The translations under genes were made by a program, and so were the position numbers. The notes under the pieces are model-generated. The model worked only from the letters and a program-made list of their open reading frames with translations. It did no database searches and was not told the origin of the DNA. Shown here piece by piece: positions 7,571-16,008 of a DNA stretch of 19,607 bases. Where the stretch lies: assembly GCA_903915615.1 (NCBI GenBank), contig CAIWTR010000417.1:1-19607 (forward strand), written 5' to 3'. The stretch is from an uncultured Armatimonadota bacterium. Its GTDB lineage: Bacteria; Armatimonadota; Armatimonadia; Armatimonadales; Armatimonadaceae. Numbering within the stretch: the first letter of the stretch is position 1; the number at the start of each line of letters is the position of its first letter.

Positions 7571-9715
7571 CTAGTTGCTAGGAGGGCCTGGAGGCGTTGG
7601 AAGCTTTCCAAACGCAGAGCCATCCTGGCTGTAGACGAAGTCACCCGCATTAGGAGTGTCCTTACCGACTGGACCTGGAAGGTCACCGGCATTACGTCCA
7701 CCAACTCTGTAGTACACACGATCACCAGAGCGGAGGTTACGGAATTCCGTCGAGATGTCGAATGTCTCTGTTCTGGAATCAATACCGGACAGGTAAGGAG
7801 CCGTAAACGGTCCCTTCTGAACCTTGTTCTTGAAGTCAGGACGTGATGAGAACTCAGCAACATACTCATTAGCACCAGGAGTGGTGCGGAACGATACCGT
7901 CACACGTCGGAGGTCTTGATCAACCGTAGGTCCAGTTACACCAGGACGAGCGATCGGAGTTACTGCACCACTGGTCGCTTCGACATTGGACTCACGGTAA
8001 AGAATTTGTGTTCCACCGTTGTTTCCACCGCCGCCACCACCAATGTTTCCACCACCGCCGCCGCCGATGTTGCCACCGCCGCCGCCGCCAATGTTTCCAC
8101 CGCCGCCGCCGCCGATACCACCGCCACCGCCAATACCACCGCCGCCGCCAATACCGCCGCCGCCTCCGATACCGCCACCACCACCGATGCCACCTGCGCC
8201 GCCGCCGCCACCGGAGTTACCGGAGAGGTCAGCAGCTGCAAGTTGCTTGTACAAAACGGCAACTCGGTAGCGATGCGTAGCAGCAACCGTCAAAGGAGCA
8301 ACATTTACGGTAGCTTGTGCCAGGCTCGACGGGATTGACGGATCATTTCCGTTTCCGCCGTTCCCGCCGCCATTATTGTTCCCACCGGCAGCGTTGTTTC
8401 CACCAGCGGTGGTTGTGCCACCAGCAGTGGTTGTGCCACCAGCTGTGGTTGTACCACCGGCCGTAGTAGGAGTGAATCCGCCACCCGCATACTGAATGCG
8501 GTTGTACGTCAACGTACCTGCACGCAGTGGAGAATCAACAAAGTACATCTGATTACGTGGAGAAACTCCAACCAGATCCTCGTTACGGTAGATGTGGTAC
8601 TCGATGATGTTATTGAACGGAACATCAGGGGCTGGCTTCCAGCGGACTTCTACACGTGCTGCGGTTGGATCTCCACTTGTTACAATGGATGCCTCTGCAT
8701 ATGCACGGGCTTGAACACCGATGATTCCAGCGCCGTTGTTGGAAGACGTCGTCCGGGTTACAAACGCACCCAGAGCAACCGCAGCAACAACACCGATGAC
8801 CGTTTGGACAGGGCTCTTTTGCTTACGTTGACGAACTCGGAAGTTGTCAGCATCAGCGACCGGAGTCTTCACAAACTCACCAGTGCTCGAAACGCTGATA
8901 CCAGGCAGTGAGAAGACAGAAACGAGTTTGTCTTCTGGGCGGATGCCCTTGCCAGTGTCAACGATGACAGCTTCTGAATCCGTAGCGTTTACAGACGTAA
9001 CGCGAACGCGTCCGACTTTGTCACCACCACGAAGAACGATCATCTCGAGGCCAGCAGCAATACCATCACGTGCACCCTTGTTAAGGCGTACTTCAGTATT
9101 GCCACGGTTGATCAAGACCGTAGCTTCAGGAAGTGAGTAGTCACGGATTTGCTTCACAGCAGTGAAAGCCGCGGCAGTGATTGCCTGACTTACAAGCTGC
9201 TCGTCGTCTTGCGTAACACCAGGCGCAGGAATCTGGGACAAGCCCACCTGCATTGCGCCGTTGACAAATTCACCGGATGTCGTATCCGTCATCCGTACAC
9301 TCAACGTTGCTTTCGCACGACGAGGGGCTTCAGTGAATTTGACATCAGTGATGTCGCCAGTGACGATGTACTTCACACCCAAGGATTGGCCCAAACGGAG
9401 CAATCCAATGTTGTTTGTAGGCAGCGTGATATCGAGCTTGGATAGCTCTTCAACCACGGTTGACCGTGGAGTGATGTCATAGCCACCGCCGCGCGACATT
9501 TCAAGCCACACAGCATCGGTCGCATTACGCGACTGAATAGCACTCACCCGAACTCCAGGAATAACTCCGAAGTCTAGGATTGCAACAGATGGCAATGCGG
9601 TTACCTGTGCTCGCACGGGGCGAGGTACCGCTAGGATAAGCAATTGGAGCAGCATCGTACAAATCAGCGTCCAGCTGACCCGTCGTCCTATACTCCCAAG
9701 CGCTATTTGCTTCAA
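7571..9715 (-). CDS. CsgG-like exported protein with Fn3 domains and glycine-rich inserts, 714 aa
   Basis: The start is a TTG at 9713-9715 with GGAGGAA about 8 nt upstream (9723-9729), a strong ribosome-binding site. Residues 1-36 form a signal peptide cleaved at VRA; there is no lipobox Cys, unlike E. coli CsgG. Residues 43-190 match the CsgG/TolB-N-like pattern (SVAILDFG, GVKYIVTGDITDVKF, LSVRMTDTTSGEF). Residues 198-268 resemble a FlgT C-terminal-like beta domain (VLINRGN, VGRVRVTSV). A hydrophobic segment at 303-320 could be a membrane helix. A Fn3-like domain starts near 345 and carries two low-complexity inserts: four GGTTTA repeats plus an Asn/Gly run (416-458), and a glycine tract with IGGGGG then NIGGGGGG repeats (501-568). 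A second Fn3-like domain spans about 590-690. It could be an outer-membrane or periplasmic export component, or an assembly scaffold; pore formation is not shown. Confidence 0.85.
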   Translation of the reverse strand: MKQIALGSIGRRVSWTLICTMLLQLLILAVPRPVRAQVTALPSVAILDFGVIPGVRVSAIQSRNATDAVWLEMSRGGGYDITPRSTVVEELSKLDITLPTNNIGLLRLGQSLGVKYIVTGDITDVKFTEAPRRAKATLSVRMTDTTSGEFVNGAMQVGLSQIPAPGVTQDDEQLVSQAITAAAFTAVKQIRDYSLPEATVLINRGNTEVRLNKGARDGIAAGLEMIVLRGGDKVGRVRVTSVNATDSEAVIVDTGKGIRPEDKLVSVFSLPGISVSSTGEFVKTPVADADNFRVRQRKQKSPVQTVIGVVAAVALGAFVTRTTSSNNGAGIIGVQARAYAEASIVTSGDPTAARVEVRWKPAPDVPFNNIIEYHIYRNEDLVGVSPRNQMYFVDSPLRAGTLTYNRIQYAGGGFTPTTAGGTTTAGGTTTAGGTTTAGGNNAAGGNNNGGGNGGNGNDPSIPSSLAQATVNVAPLTVAATHRYRVAVLYKQLAAADLSGNSGGGGGAGGIGGGGGIGGGGGIGGGGGIGGGGGIGGGGGGNIGGGGGGNIGGGGGGNIGGGGGGNNGGTQILYRESNVEATSGAVTPIARPGVTGPTVDQDLRRVTVSFRTTPGANEYVAEFSSRPDFKNKVQKGPFTAPYLSGIDSRTETFDISTEFRNLRSGDRVYYRVGGRNAGDLPGPVGKDTPNAGDFVYSQDGSAFGKLPTPPGPPSN
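8017..8215 (-). repeat. In-frame glycine-rich DNA tandem repeat
   Basis: On the plus strand the tract is built of CCGCC/CCACC units. Translated on the minus strand it gives IGGGGG hexads (18-nt period), then NIGGGGGG octads (24-nt period). The change of period within one tract suggests slippage expansion of at least two unit types. It sits in the predicted F-G loop of a Fn3-like domain, just before the strand ILYRESNVEA. Confidence 0.9.
8400..8470 (-). repeat. In-frame 18-bp tandem repeat encoding GGTTTA
   Basis: Four 18-nt units, each close to CCACCAGCNGTGGTTGTG on the plus strand, encode TTTAGG hexapeptides on the minus strand. They lead into an Asn/Gly-rich run. The tract occupies a loop between two predicted Fn3 strands. 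Confidence 0.85.
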
Positions 9716-9722
9716 CGCGATG

Positions 9723-9729
9723 TTCCTCC
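9723..9729 (-). promoter_or_regulatory. Strong Shine-Dalgarno that decides a TTG start
   Basis: GGAGGAA on the minus strand ends 7 nt before the TTG at 9713-9715. No ATG or GTG in the frame is better placed for the following signal peptide, so this site fixes the start of the CsgG-like protein. Confidence 0.8.
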
Positions 9730-9782
9730 GTCCGTCGGCAGATTCTCCCAGTTCCTGGGTAGACCTACCTAACGCTGCTCTC

Positions 9783-9807
9783 GGGTTACGCCCCTTGTGC
9801 GCAACCC
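9783..9807 (-). other. Hairpin in the leader of the CsgG-like gene
   Basis: Arms 9783-9790 (GGGTTACG) and 9800-9807 (CGCAACCC) form an 8-bp stem with one G-U pair as minus-strand RNA, with a 9-nt loop. A smaller CCCAG-GAA-CTGGG stem lies closer to the start, at about 9749-9761. No known riboswitch consensus was recognised here. Confidence 0.35.
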
Positions 9808-9829
9808 ATATTCAACAACCGGCTCTCAT

Positions 9830-9858
9830 TCCCCTGCTGACATATAGCCAGCAGGGGA
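9830..9858 (-). other. Intercistronic hairpin after the 2045-aa gene
   Basis: Arms 9830-9839 (TCCCCTGCTG) and 9849-9858 form a perfect 10-bp stem with a 9-nt loop, 12 nt after the stop of the giant gene. Minus-strand sequence beyond it is AATGAGAGCC with no T-run, so full termination is not expected. It could attenuate read-through to the downstream genes or protect the 3' end. Confidence 0.55.
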
Positions 9859-9870
9859 CATTATTTCAGA

Positions 9871-12800
9871 TTAGCGGATAGTAGTCATCGGAACCCGATG
9901 AGTTACCACACGTCCATCCGAGTCTGTCGCACGAACTACGACCACGTATGCACCAGCAGGAATGTCCCTGCCATCGGCATCACGGCCGTCCCACGCAACC
10001 GTCGATTCCCTCATACCTACCGAACGTGTGATCAGGGATCTGACCGAACGACCGGCTACAGTTTGAATATCAACATTGATTTCAGTAGCCACGGTTGTGG
10101 TGATACCGAACCGATAACCAGCTGAGCGAGTGGCTCCTGGAATCGTACGAACTCTAGACACTGCCAAGGCACCCGACGATTGGGTCTTCGCTTCGAAGAC
10201 GAACCGTCTTGTACCACCAGCGACTGCATCGAACTGATACGCACCAGCCGAGCGAACACTGATTCGCTTACCCGTGACCGTGTCAGTTACGAACAGATCC
10301 AAGTTTCTAGGCAGCGAGCCAGCAGATGGCCATTGGAGGATTGTACTGCCACCACGCGATGTCTTGACAGACACTGCCCAGCGGTGATCATCCTTGGCAC
10401 CAACGATCGAGTCTGCAAGACCCATCGAGCGACCAGAGACCTGCCCATCAACCGTCAAGTACACAGAGTCCACACCGACAACCATTGGAGGCTTTACAGC
10501 ATCGACCTGGTTATCAAATGCTTCCGATGCACTCGGAGCTACACCAATCGTGTTGTCCGTGTCGCGCAGCTTACCCTGCACAACAGCAACCTGTAGCCGC
10601 CAATCGATAGATGATTTCGATTCAATCTTGCGGGTAACCACACTATTGATCTCATCACGTCGGATGGTCTTGGCTGGCATCGCTCGAACACCACGGCTCG
10701 TCGGATACGTGAGGACAAGCTTCAGTGGCTGCGTGGTCGCATTGCGGAACCAGTATCCAGCCCATGGCTTGAGGACACGTGTTTCGAAGTACTGACCTCC
10801 ACTGTTGCTTCCGGTGTATCCAAAGAGGACTCCTGAAACTAGATTCAGTTGAACAGCCTGCGTCATTGAATAGACGTTACCCTGTTCGTCCCGAACCGAT
10901 GCATTCTGATAGATGTCGAGGTCGACACCTGCAGCACTTGGATTGGATGGGCTTGTGAACGGATGTCCGATCAAGTTCCAACCTGGAGCCAAGCTCATCA
11001 CAAACTCATTGCCAGGAATCGGCGTACCGGTCTTTGCAACGCTCGTGATAGCGCCAAACTTTACGAAGTAACCCTTACCTGTGTTCAACGGAACGTTAGC
11101 GCCAGTGTTGTACTCAACACCAGTCCAGTCAGCTACGTTGAATGCATTGTAGATCGACAAGTCAGTCGCTGTTCCAGCCACGCCGTCGCCATCATTGTCA
11201 CCAGTAGCCGTCAGGCCGTAGATGTCTCTGGATGCCGTGCCCGTGTACTGATATGGCACGGAGACGAGCTGAAGACCATCACCGTAGACACGTGGAGGAA
11301 GTAAGCGGAAGTTGACTGATCTCGTCTCAACACTCGTTACTACTGTAGCAACCAGCTGTACAGGATCGGAAACTAGACCATTCTTTTCTACTACAACGAC
11401 ATACTTGCCTGGAGATACGCTACCAACTCTAAAGTTGGATACATAACCGTTTGCATTGGATGCAGCACCCGTAACCGTGGTGTATGTCGGTGTTGTTTCA
11501 ACAACTCCGCCACGATCAAGATACAACTTCACCGCTGCACCATCGATTGCATTACCAAGAATGCCGGTTACGTTACCACTGAGGGAACCTGGAGCCTGAG
11601 GTACCAAGCGGAGATCAGCAGCGACTATAGGAGCATTGCCCTGTACCGACACCTGAACGGTATCGCTTCCAAAGCCTAGCGCTGTACCCGTAAGCGTGTA
11701 ACCGCCAGCTGGGAGCAGGTTCGTCGATGGAGTTGACGTCGTTGTGAGTGCATAGCGGCCATCAGCATCTGTTGTTCCAGTAGCTACGACAGCATTCGTT
11801 TCAGTCGAAACTGCACTTACAAAAGCACCTTGGATTGGGTCACCCGTCGTTCGATTGATTACACGACCCGTGATTGGTTGAGGAGCACTCGGAAGGTAGA
11901 AGTCAATCTGCGGATTCTTGTCTTCGCCGACGGTTAGAACATCACGGCCGTTTACCGTAGTGATCGTCGTCTGCGGTCCAAGTCTGAACCGATCTGCCTG
12001 ACCTGCAGCTGTGACGAGCACAGTGCCATAGCCTGGGTTGTAGTTCGGGTTAGGAATCAGATTTCCATCGGTGTCATACGTGTCCTGTGCGTTACACAGG
12101 ATCGCATACTCACCAATAAGGAGATTGTTCAGCTCGTATGAGCCACCTGGTATACGGGCATCGGATGTATCACGGCTGATCGCTGAGAACACCGATGTTT
12201 TGCCATCTGGGTTCAAGCGGCGTGCCTGAACTTCGATGTTAGCGATAGGAGTGATTCGGTCAAGCGACAGAACACCACCAGGGGTTGGTGCCGTAGTGGC
12301 AATGCTTGTCAACTTGCCTGGGTTTGCACGCTTCATTACAAGCGAGATATTTCGACGGCCTGTGCCGTGAACGACCTCACCAGCGGTGTGCTGCGTGTAA
12401 TACCCTGGCTTGTATCCGTAGATACCGTATACGCCGCCGTCGATTCCATCGATTTGGAAGAATCCGCCAGCGTCAGTGATCGCTGTCCCAGCCGCAGGAG
12501 CTGTTTCTGCTCCAGCGATGGCACGAACGAGTGCATCTGCTACAGGAGATCCCTGCTCATCCACCAATCGACCAGTGATCGTCGCTGTGCGGAATCCCAT
12601 GGAGTAGTTGGCAATCAGCTTTGCACGTTGTCCACGTGTTGCAATGTTTACCGGTCCACCACCCGCAGGGGTCCATGTGTACCAGTCATTGCTGATGGAT
12701 TCGATGCCGAACGATGCGTAGGCAACCATGCCACCATTTGTATTGGTGGAAGTGATGATTCCAGCACCACCAGTGTTGTAGTTGAAGTCAGCTACAGCAC

Positions 12801-15800
12801 CAGCAATCGGCGCGACGACATCGTTCTTACCAAACCCGGATGGGTCAGCAGTACGGCTTGCATCGCCGACGCCGCTTCCAGATACAAAGTATGTATTCAA
12901 GAGCAAGGAGCGACCATTCAGTGGCAAGTAGTTGTACGTAGCGCCATCGGTTGTTTCACCATATGCGCTTGTCGCACCGCCACCCGTCCAGGAATCAGAG
13001 GTTAAGCGGTTTGCGCTGGCAGCAGCAAGGGTTTGACCACCCGAGTTATCACTGGCGTAAGTCGCTTTCAATGTATTCGTGAAGAAGTCGTTTGCTTGTC
13101 CGTTTCCGGCCAATGCAAATCCGATGTCCTGACCGCTGATCATCAGACGTCCACCATTTGATACGTATGTACCAAGGAGGGTCTGAGTCTTCAGGTCAGT
13201 CACTGAGCCAGGACCTACGAAGAGGTTGCCCGAGAACGGAGAAGACCAAATGACCAAGCGATTGTAGATCTTCGTCGAGCGTGCTGTCCGCTCACCCGCT
13301 CTTGTATCTGCAGGTTGCGTTCCATTTGCAGGAAGGTATGCCTGGAGAAGCTCGGTAGGAACTGGTCCACGAGAGAGTACACGCCAGATGGAGTAGCGAC
13401 CTTGTTCCGGAAGCGCGTATGTAGCTCCGTTCGATGCAACTCTTGGTTGGAACTCAAGTAATTCATCGTAATAGGAACCAACTCCCAGAGGATGTGGCAT
13501 TCCTGGGTTTACGACTGTACCGCCACGATTACGTCGGAAGCCGTTAGCAGATCCCCCACTGTTAGTCCAAGGTCCAACGCCTGACCATGCTCGCAGGTCT
13601 GTTGCTCCAGGTGCCGGAGGCGCCGTGCTACCAGCCTGCTCGCTTGGATATCGAGCCATGTCTGAGTCAGTTAAGTAGGACTCTGCGCCGAACTGGATCG
13701 GCAAGCGGTTATCAGGTGACCCGACAAGCTGACCAGAGCGCGAGATGAAGAACTTTTGACCGAGTGTGTAATCGGAGACAAAGAGGATATCTTTTTCGGT
13801 TGCATTTGGAGGCAGTGCCGTTGAGAACCCCCAAACGTTGTCGTAGATGATCCAGTTGGATGTCCCGTTACCGAACGGACTGACGGCGTTGTCGTACATA
13901 ACGACATCGAGGTACCAGTCAGATGCTTCTGCTGGGAGTTTCCATGTCGCGCCGTAAAGGACACCGCCACGCCCATCAGCCGGAAGAACTGGATTGCCGT
14001 CGGCGTCAACCAGAGGCTTGAGTTCCAACCAGACGTTCGGACGTCCACCCTGTCCGTTGAGTGGTGGGAAGCTGGTTCCGGAGAATGCAAGTTGGTCGTC
14101 AGTACCTGCTTCATACGCTGGTCCACCGTTTAGACGGTGACGAACATACGATGCACCATCCAGTGTGACGATTTCAGCTTCATATTCTGTACCAACAGTA
14201 TTGCCCGTGGATGCATTTTGCCATGCAAGAGGAACATTGCTTTCCTGGAAGAGATACTTAGCTGCAGATCCAGTCCGGTATTCCTTATGCTCACGTGATG
14301 TGCCACCCTGAACTGCTGCTTGGAAGTAGGAGTTTGGGTTCTTGAACTGAAGATAGATTGACTTGAGTCCAGCTTCACGATCATCGGCACGTACTGTAAA
14401 GAACACATCCTGACCAGGCAGGAGGCCTTGGTCACGATTTCGGATGGAAACGTTTGGATTGTACGTCGTTCCTTGGTTGATATGGACAATCTCACCGGTC
14501 GATGAGTTGGTGTCATAACGAAGGAGCGTTGGTGCAGACACGTCAAGGGCGCTCGCAAGGAAGAGGTCTCTCTTACCAGGAGTCGCGGAGAAGCCTTCAC
14601 CAAAGTTGTTTACATTCAGGTTACCGGTACGGTCAGACTGGAACGCTACGCGGTTCATCGTGATGACTGGTGACCACACAGGATATGTGTCATCGTAAGC
14701 GTACGTTGGGTCAACTGTCGTGACCTGCTTTGCACTCTGGGCTACTGTTGGAGCGAGCTCGGTCAGGATTGTGTTTCCACTGTTCGCTGATGTGAGCGCC
14801 ATATAGACATCGTGCGTATCGCCATCCGTGTAAGCTGTTGGATTACCAACAACATCCGGTTGCCGACTTGATGCCCATACCAGATACAAGTTTGTGCCCG
14901 CTGCGTTTGTAAACGGGTTCGCACGAAGGCTGGACCAGGATGGCTGAACGTTGTTTGTGTCAGCGGCACCGGCATAGCGGCTCGTGAACTGGCGAGGATT
15001 TGCACCGTAGATGCCACTAATGAAGATGTTCCGCTTGCCGGAACCATTCGTGTTAGCTGCCGATGCAGGATTGCCATCTACTGTTTCAGTCGTTGGGTTC
15101 GTCCCGCCGGTGTAACCAGTACCAGCAACAGAAGGAGCAGCATTCGAATCGAATGCAATCCACCGTCCATCAGGGCTAGCTGATGGGTTCCGCTCATCCG
15201 CATTACCGTTGGTAATCTGGAAGATCGTCAGTGTTGTGGTGTTGATTGAGAACAAGTGGAAGTTTGCATCACCAGACAGCTTGCCTGAGAACACAACATC
15301 ATTTGAACCAATCCAGCACGCACGCCCAACGGATGTGAAGGTCCTGCCACGGAAGGCCCTGCCAGCGGAGAGCGAGATTAAGTTTGTTGCGCCTGGAGGT
15401 GCCGTCGACAATGTCCCGGATGCTGGAATGTTGGAAGCGTAGAGGTTCCAGACTTTGTTTGGATCATCAACAGACAGACCATCGGATGACTTAGAAAAGA
15501 CAATCCGGTTACCTGCTGGGTTAACGACCGGGAACTGGTGGTCAACACCGGCTTCAGCGGTTAGCGCGACCGGAACGGTCGCGCCTGGCTGAGATGGATT
15601 GTTGACTGAACCAGCGGTGAGGCGGAACAGCTGATGGACACCGGATGTTGCATTGGCGCCGGCAAAGTAGATGAATTGCTCATCTTCTGTCACAAATGGC
15701 GTGCGTTGATCGATGGCTGGCGTTGGATATGCATCTACGACCTGCTCGGCGACATTGGCACCATTTGGACCACCGATTTGACGGCGTGTTTTGCCAGCTT

Positions 15801-16008
15801 GGTCTGATGGCACTTCCAATCGACGTTTAGTAACGTCCGATGGGAGGAAGCGAGCATCGCCCAACCCCGGAAACTTTGTCTGTGGCACAGCAAACGCACC
15901 CGTCGACTTTTGAGTACGCTGCGCACTCGCATGTGTCGACAGTGCGACCACTGCGGCCACGAAGACCGATATCGCGGCACCTTGCCGCGGTGTTCGTTCG
16001 AACTTCAA
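9871..16008 (-). CDS. Giant exported PD40 / carboxypeptidase-regulatory-like protein, 2045 aa
   Basis: The preferred start is a TTG at 16006-16008: GAGGAGGTT lies about 10 nt upstream and the product opens MKFERTPRQGAAISVFVAAV..ASAQ, a clean signal peptide. An ATG-started extension of 20 residues would bury it. Residues ~100-480 contain PD40/TolB-like blades (NPSASPDGRWIAFDSNA, DDTYPVWSPVI..VAFQSDRTG). Residues ~530-740 form an Ig-like region. Near 910-975, KIYNRLVIWSSPFSG and NGGRLMISGQDIGFAL resemble a glutamine-amidotransferase-like fold, without a visible catalytic Cys. From ~1140 come three or four carboxypeptidase regulatory-like domains (ATITGRLVDEQGSPVADALV, PITGRVINRTTGDPIQGAFV). The shared C-terminal block follows: LVSVPYQ (~1580), GKGYFVK, GWNLIGHPF (~1676), GYWF (~1751), AVKPP, then a FlgD-like Ig domain with WDGR and PAGAY, ending TTIR. 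It is the first gene of the operon. No enzymatic function is evident; a large surface or binding scaffold is likely. Confidence 0.9.
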   Translation of the reverse strand: MKFERTPRQGAAISVFVAAVVALSTHASAQRTQKSTGAFAVPQTKFPGLGDARFLPSDVTKRRLEVPSDQAGKTRRQIGGPNGANVAEQVVDAYPTPAIDQRTPFVTEDEQFIYFAGANATSGVHQLFRLTAGSVNNPSQPGATVPVALTAEAGVDHQFPVVNPAGNRIVFSKSSDGLSVDDPNKVWNLYASNIPASGTLSTAPPGATNLISLSAGRAFRGRTFTSVGRACWIGSNDVVFSGKLSGDANFHLFSINTTTLTIFQITNGNADERNPSASPDGRWIAFDSNAAPSVAGTGYTGGTNPTTETVDGNPASAANTNGSGKRNIFISGIYGANPRQFTSRYAGAADTNNVQPSWSSLRANPFTNAAGTNLYLVWASSRQPDVVGNPTAYTDGDTHDVYMALTSANSGNTILTELAPTVAQSAKQVTTVDPTYAYDDTYPVWSPVITMNRVAFQSDRTGNLNVNNFGEGFSATPGKRDLFLASALDVSAPTLLRYDTNSSTGEIVHINQGTTYNPNVSIRNRDQGLLPGQDVFFTVRADDREAGLKSIYLQFKNPNSYFQAAVQGGTSREHKEYRTGSAAKYLFQESNVPLAWQNASTGNTVGTEYEAEIVTLDGASYVRHRLNGGPAYEAGTDDQLAFSGTSFPPLNGQGGRPNVWLELKPLVDADGNPVLPADGRGGVLYGATWKLPAEASDWYLDVVMYDNAVSPFGNGTSNWIIYDNVWGFSTALPPNATEKDILFVSDYTLGQKFFISRSGQLVGSPDNRLPIQFGAESYLTDSDMARYPSEQAGSTAPPAPGATDLRAWSGVGPWTNSGGSANGFRRNRGGTVVNPGMPHPLGVGSYYDELLEFQPRVASNGATYALPEQGRYSIWRVLSRGPVPTELLQAYLPANGTQPADTRAGERTARSTKIYNRLVIWSSPFSGNLFVGPGSVTDLKTQTLLGTYVSNGGRLMISGQDIGFALAGNGQANDFFTNTLKATYASDNSGGQTLAAASANRLTSDSWTGGGATSAYGETTDGATYNYLPLNGRSLLLNTYFVSGSGVGDASRTADPSGFGKNDVVAPIAGAVADFNYNTGGAGIITSTNTNGGMVAYASFGIESISNDWYTWTPAGGGPVNIATRGQRAKLIANYSMGFRTATITGRLVDEQGSPVADALVRAIAGAETAPAAGTAITDAGGFFQIDGIDGGVYGIYGYKPGYYTQHTAGEVVHGTGRRNISLVMKRANPGKLTSIATTAPTPGGVLSLDRITPIANIEVQARRLNPDGKTSVFSAISRDTSDARIPGGSYELNNLLIGEYAILCNAQDTYDTDGNLIPNPNYNPGYGTVLVTAAGQADRFRLGPQTTITTVNGRDVLTVGEDKNPQIDFYLPSAPQPITGRVINRTTGDPIQGAFVSAVSTETNAVVATGTTDADGRYALTTTSTPSTNLLPAGGYTLTGTALGFGSDTVQVSVQGNAPIVAADLRLVPQAPGSLSGNVTGILGNAIDGAAVKLYLDRGGVVETTPTYTTVTGAASNANGYVSNFRVGSVSPGKYVVVVEKNGLVSDPVQLVATVVTSVETRSVNFRLLPPRVYGDGLQLVSVPYQYTGTASRDIYGLTATGDNDGDGVAGTATDLSIYNAFNVADWTGVEYNTGANVPLNTGKGYFVKFGAITSVAKTGTPIPGNEFVMSLAPGWNLIGHPFTSPSNPSAAGVDLDIYQNASVRDEQGNVYSMTQAVQLNLVSGVLFGYTGSNSGGQYFETRVLKPWAGYWFRNATTQPLKLVLTYPTSRGVRAMPAKTIRRDEINSVVTRKIESKSSIDWRLQVAVVQGKLRDTDNTIGVAPSASEAFDNQVDAVKPPMVVGVDSVYLTVDGQVSGRSMGLADSIVGAKDDHRWAVSVKTSRGGSTILQWPSAGSLPRNLDLFVTDTVTGKRISVRSAGAYQFDAVAGGTRRFVFEAKTQSSGALAVSRVRTIPGATRSAGYRFGITTTVATEINVDIQTVAGRSVRSLITRSVGMRESTVAWDGRDADGRDIPAGAYVVVVRATDSDGRVVTHRVPMTTIR

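Noticed and set aside
8017..8215. CRISPR-like array
   Set aside because: Units are 18-24 nt, contiguous, without unique spacers, and keep the reading frame of a Fn3-containing protein.
8008..8280. Plus-strand proline- or histidine-rich frames
   Set aside because: They are complements of the glycine-rich repeat of the CsgG-like gene; poly-Gly codons read as poly-Pro, Arg or His on the other strand.
9716..9829. Known riboswitch (cyclic-di-GMP, cobalamin, TPP and others)
   Set aside because: Short stems are present, but none of the conserved core sequences I know could be matched.
12367..13005. Plus-strand 212-codon frame
   Set aside because: It is antisense to the carboxypeptidase-regulatory-like region; the Cys/Ser-rich composition is typical of an antisense shadow.
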